Positions 7,249 through 15,436 of a stretch of DNA of 33,514 bases are shown here, piece after piece. Source of the DNA: Archaeoglobaceae archaeon (GTDB lineage Archaea > Halobacteriota > Archaeoglobi > Archaeoglobales > Archaeoglobaceae). Each line of letters opens with the position of its first letter. The first letter of the stretch is position 1. The DNA is taken from assembly GCA_015523335.1 (NCBI GenBank), contig WAKM01000009.1, positions 1 through 33,514 on the forward strand. The letters are read 5' to 3'. The notes below the pieces were generated by a model. It was not told the DNA's origin and made no database searches. It saw nothing but the letters and a program-made list of their open reading frames with translations. A program made the translations under genes and the position numbers.

Positions 7249-9904
7249 ATCTCCTTTCAGCTTCAAGTAATTCCGCGAAGAAATCCTTCTCACTTCTGAA
7301 AGGCTTTGCGAGAATTTTTGATGCGGTATCTGCTCCTACGCCGTATGTATTTAAAGCGTATACTGCTTTCTTTCCGTAGCACATGACAAGATTCGCGATC
7401 CTGAACAACTCTTTCTTACTGAACTCTTCAAGCTTTCTTTTGGCATTAACGCATGCTACCATCTTGGACTTGCATCTTACGCACTCCAAGCTCTCGATCA
7501 GCTTAACCTTCATCTTAACAGTGCATCCGCAGTTGAGACAGTGCAGAATGCACTCCTCTTCCTCGATCCTCCTCCTAAATACGTCCAATATCGCTTTAGT
7601 CGGCTTCGAAGGTATAAGAAGATCTGTAAGCTGATTCCTCGTAGCATTAGAAATCGGACTAAGTTCGGAGTAAACGGAAATCTGTATTTCGCCGGCTTTA
7701 ACCTTCTGCAAGATCTCTTTTGTCCTTCCAACATCCATCTTTTCGAAGAGTATCTCTCTGAGCGCTTCTCTGTATATGGGCGTTCCTCTGAGTTTAAGAA
7801 CGAGCTTCTTTAGATTTATTTTCGTTGGGTCTGCGGATTTACTCAGGTAGCCGAACTTCCTCGCACAATGAACTATCTTCCACTGCATGAGTTTAGTTTC
7901 GATCAGAGCCCTTTCCGCGAGATACTCAACTGCATTCGGTTCAATGGATTTGAGTATCTCCGCAACCTCCTCCGCTTTCGCTGGTGTCAGCTTAATCCTG
8001 TAGGGATCCACCTCGACACCTACGCTACTTCCCCTTCTCGCAGATAGAAGCAAAGCTAAGATTCTTGCAAGAGTTTCGTTGACCCTATGCCCGAAACAGC
8101 AGTTAAGAACGACCAAATCATTTCCCTCAACAGTAATCCTGCAGTCCGTTGGGACGGCAAAACCCCTTAATATCTGCTCCCTTATAATCGAAATAACCTC
8201 TCTGCATGCTTCATCGTTGGTTTTAAACTTTCCCTTAAGAATTTCGACGATTTCCTCTTCTTCAACTCCAGAAACTATAAGTCCGGCTATCCAACCCCTA
8301 ACCCTTCCAACCTCTTGAGCAACTTCAAACGGAACGGGAATCTCCTCACCAACCCAAGAAGGAATAACGCCCTCCTTCCTAACGGGCTCAACCCTAACGG
8401 CATCGTTGATTGCCACTATCTTCCAGAGCTCGCCCTTCATGGCGAAGACTTTTCCTTCGAAAGATGAGACGAAGCTCTCGTCTAAGTATCCTACGGTTCT
8501 TCCAGAAGTTATATCGATAACCTTGAATTTTCTTTCATCCGGAATTATCGATATGTTTTCGTAGAAGTATCGCCTCGTCTTCCTTGTGGGCTTTATCATT
8601 TCGCCATCGAATGAAATAACTCGATCCTCAGCCAAAAAGCTGCAAACTTCAACGAACTCCTCGAATTTCAGATTTCTGAACGGATAAGCCCTCGATACTA
8701 TTTCGTAGCACTTTTCAGCATCGATTTGACCGTATTCCAATGCGATCGCACAGATTTGATTTGCCAATACATCCCAGCTTAACTCGTGCATTCTCGTCTC
8801 TTCTATTTCGCCTTCCCCAGCCCTCCTAACTATAACCCAAGATTCGAGTATGTCGTCGAAGTTCCCGGCAATCACGAAACCCCTCGAGGTTTCATCCGCC
8901 CTATGCCCGCTCCTTCCAACCCTCTGAACGAGCCTGCTCACCTCCCTCGGACTGTTGAACTGAATTACAACATCGACATGCCCTATGTCAATTCCGAGCT
9001 CCATCGACGATGTGCAGATGAGGGCTTTGAGCTCACCCTTACTGAACCTCTCTTCGGCCTCTATCCTCGCTGTCCTTGAGAGAGAACCGTGATGAACCTC
9101 GGCATCTAAAATCCGCTTGAGTTTTAACCCCAAAGCTTCAGCCGTTTGCCTTGTATTTACAAAAATTAGCGCTGATTTGTGAGATTCAACTATCTCCCTT
9201 ATAGCTTCGAGCTCCTTTGCAAATTCCTCGTTGACCCCAAGCTTTTCCGCCAAGTCTGTTTCCTTCTCAGGCTTAATTACGTAAAATTCGTATGCTTTCT
9301 TACTCTTCCAAATTAGAACCTCAGAAATTCCGAGGAATCTTGCCACCTCCTCAGCGTTCTTGACGGTTGCGGATAACCCGACTATCTGGAAATTCGTAAG
9401 CTCCTTAAGTCTTTCCAGAGCAACCGCTAACTGAACTCCCCTTTCAGATTCCGCAAGCTCGTGAACCTCATCTATCACAACGAACCGAACGTTCCTCAAA
9501 TACCCCCTCAACCTTCTTCCCAAGAACAAAATTTGGAAGGTTTCGGGGGTTGTGATGAGAATCTGAGGAGGCTTTAAAGACTGCTTCCGCCTCTCGATCT
9601 CAGCTGTGTCTCCGTGCCTAACAGCGATGCTTAAATCCAACTTTCTTGCAAGCGTGTGGAATCTCCTAAGCATATCCCTATTCAAAGCTCTTAAAGGAGT
9701 TATGTAGATCAAAGCTATACCCTCATATTTATTTTTCAATATTTTATTTAGAATTGGAATGATTGCACATTCAGTCTTACCGCTTCCGGTTGGAGCAACT
9801 ATCAGCAGATCTCTACCTTCGGCTACCTTAGGAATCGCAACCCTCTGAAGATCGTTCAAACTTTTGATCCCTATCTCTTTAAGGGCTTCGACGAGTTTTC
9901 GCAT
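7217..9904 (-). CDS. Lhr-type superfamily 2 ATP-dependent helicase
   Basis: An 895-residue SF2 helicase. Walker A is APTGSGKTE (Lys43), then TPLRALNRD, TTPETFQILF, motif II DEVHELAES (about residue 146) and motif III GLSATV. RecA2 motifs are ALIFVNTRQTAEAL, CTSSMELGIDIGHVDVVIQF and QRVGRSGHR. The signature agrees with the Lhr-core family, implicated in DNA repair and recombination or RNA metabolism. A four-Cys zinc element (CLNCGC and CVRCKSKMVAC) lies about 100 residues from the C-terminus, followed by a helical tail. The ATG at 9904 is preferred over an in-frame TTG at 9922 because the TATA box at 9926-9935 lies 26 nt before it, making the mRNA leaderless. The 3' end overlaps cobA by 32 bp. 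Confidence 0.9.
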   Translation of the reverse strand: MRKLVEALKEIGIKSLNDLQRVAIPKVAEGRDLLIVAPTGSGKTECAIIPILNKILKNKYEGIALIYITPLRALNRDMLRRFHTLARKLDLSIAVRHGDTAEIERRKQSLKPPQILITTPETFQILFLGRRLRGYLRNVRFVVIDEVHELAESERGVQLAVALERLKELTNFQIVGLSATVKNAEEVARFLGISEVLIWKSKKAYEFYVIKPEKETDLAEKLGVNEEFAKELEAIREIVESHKSALIFVNTRQTAEALGLKLKRILDAEVHHGSLSRTARIEAEERFSKGELKALICTSSMELGIDIGHVDVVIQFNSPREVSRLVQRVGRSGHRADETSRGFVIAGNFDDILESWVIVRRAGEGEIEETRMHELSWDVLANQICAIALEYGQIDAEKCYEIVSRAYPFRNLKFEEFVEVCSFLAEDRVISFDGEMIKPTRKTRRYFYENISIIPDERKFKVIDITSGRTVGYLDESFVSSFEGKVFAMKGELWKIVAINDAVRVEPVRKEGVIPSWVGEEIPVPFEVAQEVGRVRGWIAGLIVSGVEEEEIVEILKGKFKTNDEACREVISIIREQILRGFAVPTDCRITVEGNDLVVLNCCFGHRVNETLARILALLLSARRGSSVGVEVDPYRIKLTPAKAEEVAEILKSIEPNAVEYLAERALIETKLMQWKIVHCARKFGYLSKSADPTKINLKKLVLKLRGTPIYREALREILFEKMDVGRTKEILQKVKAGEIQISVYSELSPISNATRNQLTDLLIPSKPTKAILDVFRRRIEEEECILHCLNCGCTVKMKVKLIESLECVRCKSKMVACVNAKRKLEEFSKKELFRIANLVMCYGKKAVYALNTYGVGADTASKILAKPFRSEKDFFAELLEAERRFIRTRRFWDL

Positions 9905-9925
9905 TCCGATAAAATTAAGCAAATG

Positions 9926-9935
9926 GATATTTAAG
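9926..9935. promoter_or_regulatory. Single TATA element shared by divergent helicase and ABC ATPase genes
   Basis: GATATTTAAG on the plus strand, CTTAAATATC on the minus. Its centre (9930.5) is 26.5 nt from the helicase ATG at 9904 and 25.5 nt from the ABC ATG at 9956. The whole intergenic gap is only 51 bp and no other TATA-like sequence is placed correctly for either gene. Confidence 0.5.
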
Positions 9936-9955
9936 GCTTTAACCGAACATCAATC

Positions 9956-11149
9956 ATGCGTCTCATACTTAAGCACGTAAGCTCGGGCTACATCGAAGAA
10001 GTTCTTAAGGATATAAGCTTCGAAGCCGAAGCCGGAGATTTCATCGGTATTATAGGCCCTAACGGAAGCGGGAAGACGACTCTCCTTAGAACGATCGCGA
10101 AGATTCTGATGCCAAAAAGGGGTGTGATCTATGTAGACGGAAAAAACGTCGCTGAAATGAGTGTCAGAGAACTCGCCAAGATTATAGCGGTGGTTCCGCA
10201 AAATTTTCAGACAAACTTCGATTTTAAGGTTGAAGATGTCGTTTTAATGGGAAGAACTCCGCATTTGGGCAGATTCGAGCTTGAAAGTGAGAGGGACTTC
10301 GAGATAACATTAAAAGCTATGAGGACTGTCGGCTGTGAATCTTTGATCGGGCGAAGCATTGGAGAGCTTAGCGGCGGGGAGTTGCAGAAGGTTATCATCG
10401 CAAGAGCCTTGGCTCAGGAACCGAAGATACTGCTTTTGGATGAGCCCACGGCCCATCTGGACATAAACCATCAAATCGAAATAATGAATCTGCTGAGGAA
10501 ATTGGCAGATAGCGGAGTTTTAGTTATAGCCGTAATTCACGACGTCAATTTGGCTTTACAGTTCTGCTCGAAGCTTATTTTGATGAAGGATGGTAAAATA
10601 GTTGCGATTGGTAAGCCGGAAGAGGTTGTGGAAGCGATAAGGGATGTCTTCGATATCGACGTAATCGTCAGAAAGAATCCGATTACCGGGAAGTTCTACG
10701 TTCTTCCGGTGAAGCTTGAGAAAGTAGGAAATTCGAAAATTCATATTATCTGCGGAGGAGGAAGCGGAGCGAAGCTTATGCTCAAGCTTGAAAGAGGCTC
10801 CGTAGGGGTTCTAAACATTCTTGATACGGATTGGGAGGTTGCCAACAGCTTAGGCTTTGAGATAATTAGTGAAGCCCCTTTTTCCCCGATAAGCGATGAA
10901 GCCCATGAGAGAAATCTCAAGCTGATAGAAAAAGCTGAGACAGTGATTTTAGCAGACATCCCGTTTGGCTACGGAAACCTGAAGAACTTAGAAGCTGCAC
11001 TATATGCTTCGGATCTTGGAAAGCTGATCGTAATCGATAGAACTCCGATTGAGAAAAGGGATTTCACGAACGGCAGAGCTAAGGAACTTTATTGCAGGCT
11101 TAAGGGTAAATTTGTAAAAAATGAAGATGAGGCTATTTCATCGCTTTGA
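9956..11149 (+). CDS. ABC transporter ATPase, FepC/BtuD-like, with C-terminal extension
   Basis: A 397-residue protein. Residues 1-255 are a full ABC ATPase of the iron-chelate/cobalamin importer class: Walker A GPNGSGKTT (Lys40), Q-loop VVPQNF, signature ELSGGELQ (139-143), Walker B ILLLDEPTAH (158-163), and switch His195 in VIHDVNLA. Residues 262-397 form an extra alpha/beta domain with a Gly-rich IICGGGSGAKLM turn, VLNILDTDWEVANSLGFEII, and AETVILADIPFGYGNLKNLE. It may bind a nucleotide or cofactor; I do not recognise its function. Unusually, no permease or binding-protein gene is adjacent, so the substrate (ferric complex, heme or cobamide) is undecided. Starts leaderless from the shared TATA at 9926-9935. 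Its 3' end overlaps convergent proC by 12 bp. Confidence 0.85.
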   Translation: MRLILKHVSSGYIEEVLKDISFEAEAGDFIGIIGPNGSGKTTLLRTIAKILMPKRGVIYVDGKNVAEMSVRELAKIIAVVPQNFQTNFDFKVEDVVLMGRTPHLGRFELESERDFEITLKAMRTVGCESLIGRSIGELSGGELQKVIIARALAQEPKILLLDEPTAHLDINHQIEIMNLLRKLADSGVLVIAVIHDVNLALQFCSKLILMKDGKIVAIGKPEEVVEAIRDVFDIDVIVRKNPITGKFYVLPVKLEKVGNSKIHIICGGGSGAKLMLKLERGSVGVLNILDTDWEVANSLGFEIISEAPFSPISDEAHERNLKLIEKAETVILADIPFGYGNLKNLEAALYASDLGKLIVIDRTPIEKRDFTNGRAKELYCRLKGKFVKNEDEAISSL

Positions 11150-11890
11150 CTTTGCCGAAGATATCATGGCATCGACTATTCCGAAATCTATTCTGTGCTC
11201 CATAAGCTTGCATAAGCCCTCTATGGTAGTTCCCGCCGGAGTTGCGACCTTCTCTATTATAACCTCGGGCTCCTCAAGATCCAGAAGCTCGGAAGCTCCT
11301 TTGAAAAGCCCGACAGTCATCTTTCTCGCAAGTTCCTTGCTCAAGCCCAATTTTAAACCGGCGTAAACGAACGACTGAAAGATCTTAGCCATGAAAGCTA
11401 CGGCACTCGAATATGCCGTTATGGCATCCAGAAGATCCTCATCGTCAACCTTCACGACATCTCCCATGCATTCGAGCATAAGCTCTAGCTCGAACTCCTC
11501 TTCGGGAGTTAGATCCCTCGTATAGTATGCGGTTATCGAGCTTCCGACTTCAGCCGATATGCTCGTCATGGCTCTAACTACCTTACAGCCAACAATCTCC
11601 TTGATTTCATCAATTTTAACTCCGGCAACGAAGCTGACCAAAATTTTACCATTTAAATTATCTTTAAGTTCGGATAAAACGTTGAAAACGTCCTTAGGCT
11701 TAACCGCAATAAAAACGACATCGGAATCATCGACGGCACGAACGTTATCGGAATGAACTTTACAACCAACATCTTCCAAAAACCTAATCTTTTCAACGTT
11801 CCTCCTCGTCACAACAACCCTATGTCTTTTCGCTAAAGCCTTAGCAACCGCACAGCCTAAGTTACCACCCCCTATAACCGCTACATCCAT
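11138..11890 (-). CDS. proC: Pyrroline-5-carboxylate reductase family protein
   Basis: A 250-residue ProC-fold oxidoreductase: N-terminal Rossmann motif VAVIGGGNLGCAVAKAL, VVFIAVKPKDVFNVL (the conserved AVKP segment), LVSFVAGVKIDEI, VVRAMTSISAEVGSS, and a C-terminal helical dimerisation domain with VATPAGTTIEGL. ProC reduces pyrroline-5-carboxylate to proline with NAD(P)H. It is a little shorter than bacterial ProC (about 270). It lies 12 bp downstream of hemD and is probably co-transcribed with it. The motif MTSISAEVGSS replaces the usual RxMPNTPxxxG, so substrate preference may differ; a proline-unrelated imine or F420-type reductase is the alternative. Confidence 0.75.
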   Translation of the reverse strand: MDVAVIGGGNLGCAVAKALAKRHRVVVTRRNVEKIRFLEDVGCKVHSDNVRAVDDSDVVFIAVKPKDVFNVLSELKDNLNGKILVSFVAGVKIDEIKEIVGCKVVRAMTSISAEVGSSITAYYTRDLTPEEEFELELMLECMGDVVKVDDEDLLDAITAYSSAVAFMAKIFQSFVYAGLKLGLSKELARKMTVGLFKGASELLDLEEPEVIIEKVATPAGTTIEGLCKLMEHRIDFGIVDAMISSAKSKR

Positions 11891-11902
11891 GTCAACATTT
11901 TA

Positions 11903-12637
11903 TCACTTGGGTTTTTGATACTTTCCTTGATGCGAAGGTTCGTTTAAAGTCTTTAATAGTTCGATGATTCCATCGAACGAATACTCATCGGGCATCAAGG
12001 AAGGAATACCGTATCTTTTGAGAGTCCTCCTCGTCGGAGGGCCGATCGCAATAACGATCTTGCTCTTGAGTTTTTCAAGCACATAATTAAGCTTTCCGAT
12101 CTTCTCGGCGAGCTCAAAGAAGCTCTTAGCCATCATACTGCTAGAAAAGACTATTGCGTCGAAGTCCATGACCTCGATTAGCCTTTTCTGTTCATCTCCG
12201 TGCTCAAATTCTATCCTGTATAGAACTATCTCCTCGACATTCGGCAGCTTCAGCAGAATCGGATCTCCCCTATCACTCCTAGTGATCGCAACCCTCTTAT
12301 CCTTCAATTCGTCCTTAAACTCTTCGTAGAGCGTTTTTGAATCGAACTTCGACGGAATCTTAGGGCAAATTCCGGCCGATTTTAGTATTTCGGCAGTCTT
12401 CTTGCCTATCGCAATGACGTTATCGTGTTTGAATCCGTGTTTGATCAATAGCCTTGCGGAAGTTTGGCTCGTAACTATCACCGCATCGAATTCCTTCAAA
12501 TCCTTTATTTTGGCGATACCTTCATCGTTCGGAACTATTTTAAGGAACGGAACCGCTAAGACCTCAAAACCCTCCCTTCTTAACCTATCTGAAACTTCGG
12601 CGAGGTAATCCTTCGGCCTTAAGATAGCAACCTTCAC
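11903..12637 (-). CDS. hemD: Uroporphyrinogen-III synthase
   Basis: A 244-residue HemD, which closes hydroxymethylbilane to uroporphyrinogen III with ring-D inversion. HemD is poorly conserved, but the two-lobed pattern is clear: VAILRPKDYLAEVSDRLRREG, VPFLKIVP, AVIVTSQTSARLLI, VIAIGKKTAEILKSAG, then VVFSSSMMAKSF-type and IVIAIGPPTRRTLKRYG in the second lobe. The start is a GTG at 12637 (MKVAILRP); the TATA GATTAAAAAC (12657-12666) is centred 24-26 nt before it, suggesting a leaderless GTG start. Divergent from an RNase Z-like gene, followed by proC. Supplies the substrate of SUMT (6499-7248). Confidence 0.88.
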   Translation of the reverse strand: MKVAILRPKDYLAEVSDRLRREGFEVLAVPFLKIVPNDEGIAKIKDLKEFDAVIVTSQTSARLLIKHGFKHDNVIAIGKKTAEILKSAGICPKIPSKFDSKTLYEEFKDELKDKRVAITRSDRGDPILLKLPNVEEIVLYRIEFEHGDEQKRLIEVMDFDAIVFSSSMMAKSFFELAEKIGKLNYVLEKLKSKIVIAIGPPTRRTLKRYGIPSLMPDEYSFDGIIELLKTLNEPSHQGKYQKPK

Positions 12638-12656
12638 GCTTCAAGCTCGTTACATC

Positions 12657-12666
12657 GTTTTTAATC
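12657..12666 (-). promoter_or_regulatory. TATA box for hemD-proC
   Basis: GATTAAAAAC on the minus strand, centred about 24-26 nt upstream of the GTG start at 12637. Predicts a leaderless transcript. Confidence 0.5.
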
Positions 12667-12675
12667 GTTTGCGTT

Positions 12676-12685
12676 AACATAAATA
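12676..12685 (+). promoter_or_regulatory. TATA box for the RNase Z-like gene
   Basis: AACATAAATA, centred 27 nt upstream of the ATG at 12708. The two divergent TATA boxes of this 70-bp region are about 10 bp apart, so the initiation complexes may compete. Confidence 0.5.
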
Positions 12686-12707
12686 GCTCAGCCGATGAGT
12701 CAAGCAT

Positions 12708-13421
12708 ATGAAGGTTACGTTCTTGGGCACCGGAACATGCGTAGATACTTCAAGGGCCCAAAGTTGCATTCTGATTGAAGGAAAGAAAACGAAGATATTG
12801 GTCGACATCGGCGTCGGAGCTTTCACGAGATTGAGGAATTTCAACGAAATCAACGCTGTTCTCATAACGCACAACCATCTCGACCACAACGGCGATTTGC
12901 TTGCACTTCTAAAGGCAAGATGGCTAACCAGAGGAGATGAACTGCTTATATTCGGTCCAATTGGAACTAAAGCGTTCTTGGAGTCTCTGTTCGAAGCTTA
13001 CGCGTATCTTAGGAGAAAGCCGAAGTTTAAGGTTTTTGAAGATCCAGAATTTGAGATCGGGGAGTTTAGAGTTAAAACCATCCCAACTAAACACTCGATC
13101 GTCAGTTGGGCTTACGTTATCGAGTCTAATGGCAGAAAGATCGTAGTAAGCGGGGATACGAGTCCGCTCAAGGAATTAATGGAGATCGAATGCGATGCGC
13201 TTATCCACGAGATGTCCCTGCCGTCGGGAATGTCGAGAGATCATACGACTCCGGAAAACTTTGCCGAGGTTCTTCCGTTCTGCAGAGCCAACGTTATTTA
13301 TCTGACGCATATGTATCCCCAAGCCTACGAGGTAAGAGATAGAATACTTGAACGTCTTAGAAGCGTTAGAGAAGACATTAAATTCGTGATTGCCGAAGAT
13401 GGAATGAGCTTTGAGATTTAG
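12708..13421 (+). CDS. Metallo-beta-lactamase fold hydrolase, RNase Z-like
   Basis: A 237-residue MBL-fold protein. The metal motif HNHLDHNGD (His55, His57, Asp59, His60) follows VLITH. Other ligands fit TIPTKHSIVSWAYVI, SGDTSPLKE and VIYLTHMYP. The length and the FLGTGTCVDTSRAQSC start resemble the RNase Z/ElaC branch, which processes tRNA 3' ends, but the flexible exosite arm of true RNase Z is not evident. It may instead be a phosphodiesterase-type hydrolase of another role. Monocistronic, with a leaderless start from the TATA at 12676-12685. Confidence 0.75.
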   Translation: MKVTFLGTGTCVDTSRAQSCILIEGKKTKILVDIGVGAFTRLRNFNEINAVLITHNHLDHNGDLLALLKARWLTRGDELLIFGPIGTKAFLESLFEAYAYLRRKPKFKVFEDPEFEIGEFRVKTIPTKHSIVSWAYVIESNGRKIVVSGDTSPLKELMEIECDALIHEMSLPSGMSRDHTTPENFAEVLPFCRANVIYLTHMYPQAYEVRDRILERLRSVREDIKFVIAEDGMSFEI

Positions 13422-13434
13422 CAGGCACGCAAAG

Positions 13435-13444
13435 TCTTATAATT
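13435..13444 (+). promoter_or_regulatory. TATA box of the decayed ATPase gene
   Basis: TCTTATAATT, centred 26 nt before the ATG at 13466. The promoter looks intact although the reading frame is broken. Confidence 0.5.
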
Positions 13445-13465
13445 TTTGAAGCATCAGATGAAATT

Positions 13466-14507
13466 ATGAGATTCATCGTAAAAAACTTCGGTCCGATTAA
13501 ACATGCCGATGTTACCTTAGGCAATTTCACGGTATTTATTGGCCCGGGAGGGACAGGAAAAATCGTATTTGGCTTATCTGATCAGGATGCTCCAAAGGAT
13601 GGAGCCCGATTGGGGAATTTTAGCGGATAATATCTATCCTCTTCATGGTAAGTGATGTTAAGGAGCTAATACATAACGGTGCAGATTCCTGCGAAATCAA
13701 GATATGCAACGATGAATCATCGAAATGCGTAGAGATTAGGATCGATGATGGCGTGAAAATTAGAGGTCTCGACAAGCTCATAGAAGAAAACGATTATCTT
13801 AGAGTTTGATAATAAGTTGAAGAATAAGCTAACGCTAAAATATAAGAATAAAATAGTTTATGAAGAATATATCTCTCCAAATATTGATATTGGAGAAGTA
13901 TCTGGGATGGTTTTCGATTTCGTTACGATGGCAATTCCATATATAATGGCCACATATTTGGACGATTTTCTTACATCAAGAGCAAGCTTTATCCTTACGG
14001 ACAGCAAGTCTGGATTTCTCAGATTCGCTCCAAGTCTGATCAGATACGCCCTGCTTGAAGCTAGAAGAAAGGATGAATTTCCAATCGGATTTCCGGATAT
14101 TCACATGCTTTCAAAGCTTGTAATAAAATGAGAAAATAGCTAAAATTGCTGATTTTTTAGAGGAGGCTATCGGCGGTGCAGTTCACATTGAAACAGAGGG
14201 ATTGGTATTCTCGGAGATGTTCTTTAAAAAAAGCGACTTAGTCGTTCCTATACTCAGATCCCATTCCGGCGTGAGGGAGTTGGCACCTCTAATCGTTTAT
14301 TTAAGATACGTGATAGAGGATGAAGGAGCATTTATAGTGATGGAAGAGCCGGGGACTCATCTTCATCCATACATGCAAAGTGTCGTAACGAGAGCTTTAG
14401 CCATGCTCAGCAAATATGCTAACGTTTTGATAACAACTCACAGTCCGATAATCTTGGATGAGCTCGATAAAAAGATATACAGATGTGATAAAGACCCAAT
14501 AGGCTAA
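13466..14507 (+). pseudogene. Frameshifted AAA/SMC-like ATPase (AAA_21/OLD-type)
   Basis: An ATPase broken into five frame segments. It starts MRFIVKNFGPIKHADV with Walker A GPGGTGK, then shifts at an A5 run (13558-13562). Dropping one A restores GKSYLAYLIRMLQRMEPDW. Further shifts lie near 13644, 13801 and in the A4 run at 14125-14128. Removing one base at each joins all parts into one frame of 1038 nt (345 residues). The last segment holds HSGVRELAPLIVYLR (signature-like), Walker B FIVMEEPGTHLHP and the switch LITTHSPIILDEL. This is the stand-alone predicted-ATPase family, some of which belong to defence or overcoming-lysogenisation-like systems. No toxin or nuclease partner is next to it. 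All four lesions are single-base insertions, two in A runs, so sequencing error must be excluded; otherwise it is recent decay. Confidence 0.85.
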
Positions 14508-14541
14508 TTTTTAATTGTAATACTTGCCTAAAAATCAAACT

Positions 14542-15402
14542 ATGAAAATCAGGCCCATAGCTTTCGATTCATTCGGAGCGAGAAGCATGTGCACCGTTAT
14601 CGAAACGAAGGATCTTAAGATAGTTATCGATCCAAGCGTTGCGTTAGGACCGAAGAGATACGGGCTACCTCCGCATGAAATAGAGATTAAGCGGAAAGAG
14701 GAACTTTGGCAAAAGATAAAGTCTGAAACGTTAAAAGCTGATGTCGTAATTGTAACACACTACCACTACGACCATCACAACCCGAACGAGCCGGAGATAT
14801 TGGCTGGCAAAACAGTGCTATTAAAACATCCGAAAAGTGCGATAAACAAAAGCCAAATGGGAAGGTCAGCATATTTCCTTCAGAGATTGAACGAGCTAAA
14901 GAACCCGCCGAAAATAGAGTTCGCCGATTCAAGGACATTCGAGTTCGGAGAAATTCAAATCACGTTCTCTAAACCGGTTTTCCACGGAAAGGATAACAGA
15001 CTGGGCTACGTGCTCGAGGTCTGCGTAGATGACGGGAAAAATCGGTTCGTCTACACTTCAGACGTCGAAGGAGCGATTCATGACGATCAGATAGCCTTCA
15101 TAATCGAATCCGATCCGGATTTGGTTTTCATAGATGGACCGATGACTTATCAACCCCGCATATTCGGAAGTAAGCTCCTTGAGAAGTCAATTGAAAGCAT
15201 TTCGAGGTTAATCGAAAGAACGAGGGTTAAGGAGATAGTTCTGGATCATCACCTGACGAGGGATCTGAAGTGGAGGACTAAAATCGATCCGATCTTCAAA
15301 AAAGCCGAGGAACACGGAGTTAAGGTTAAATCCGCAGCCGAATTCGGAGGCTTGAAGGAGGAGTTGCTCGAAGCTAAGAGGAAGGAGCTTTACTGTCACT
15401 GA
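14542..15402 (+). CDS. UPF0282 family metallo-hydrolase (MBL fold)
   Basis: A 286-residue archaeal MBL-fold protein of the UPF0282 family. It begins MKIRPIAFDSFGARSM with IDPSVALGPKRYGLPPH, and the metal motif is THYHYDHHNP. Further likely ligands occur in FHGKDNRLGYVLEV, YTSDVEGA, IDGPMTY and LDHHLTRD. The family is archaeal and its function is unknown; a hydrolytic role is inferred only from the fold. An in-frame TTG at 14524 exists, but the ATG at 14542 fits the family N-terminus, and a TATA-like TTTAATTGTA (14510-14519) is centred 27 nt before it. It lies just downstream of the pseudogene and is transcribed separately. Confidence 0.85.
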   Translation: MKIRPIAFDSFGARSMCTVIETKDLKIVIDPSVALGPKRYGLPPHEIEIKRKEELWQKIKSETLKADVVIVTHYHYDHHNPNEPEILAGKTVLLKHPKSAINKSQMGRSAYFLQRLNELKNPPKIEFADSRTFEFGEIQITFSKPVFHGKDNRLGYVLEVCVDDGKNRFVYTSDVEGAIHDDQIAFIIESDPDLVFIDGPMTYQPRIFGSKLLEKSIESISRLIERTRVKEIVLDHHLTRDLKWRTKIDPIFKKAEEHGVKVKSAAEFGGLKEELLEAKRKELYCH

Positions 15403-15405
15403 AAA

Positions 15406-15415
15406 GTATATATTG
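15406..15415 (+). promoter_or_regulatory. TATA box for the thioredoxin-HEAT/YkgJ operon
   Basis: GTATATATTG, centred 26 nt before the ATG at 15437. Predicts a leaderless two-gene transcript. Confidence 0.55.
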
Positions 15416-15436
15416 TTGTGGTAGTTAGTTAATTCG

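Noticed and set aside
13466-14507. Programmed frameshifting in the decayed ATPase
   Set aside because: Four shifts in one gene, only two at A runs, and stop codons after each; decay or sequence error is far more likely.
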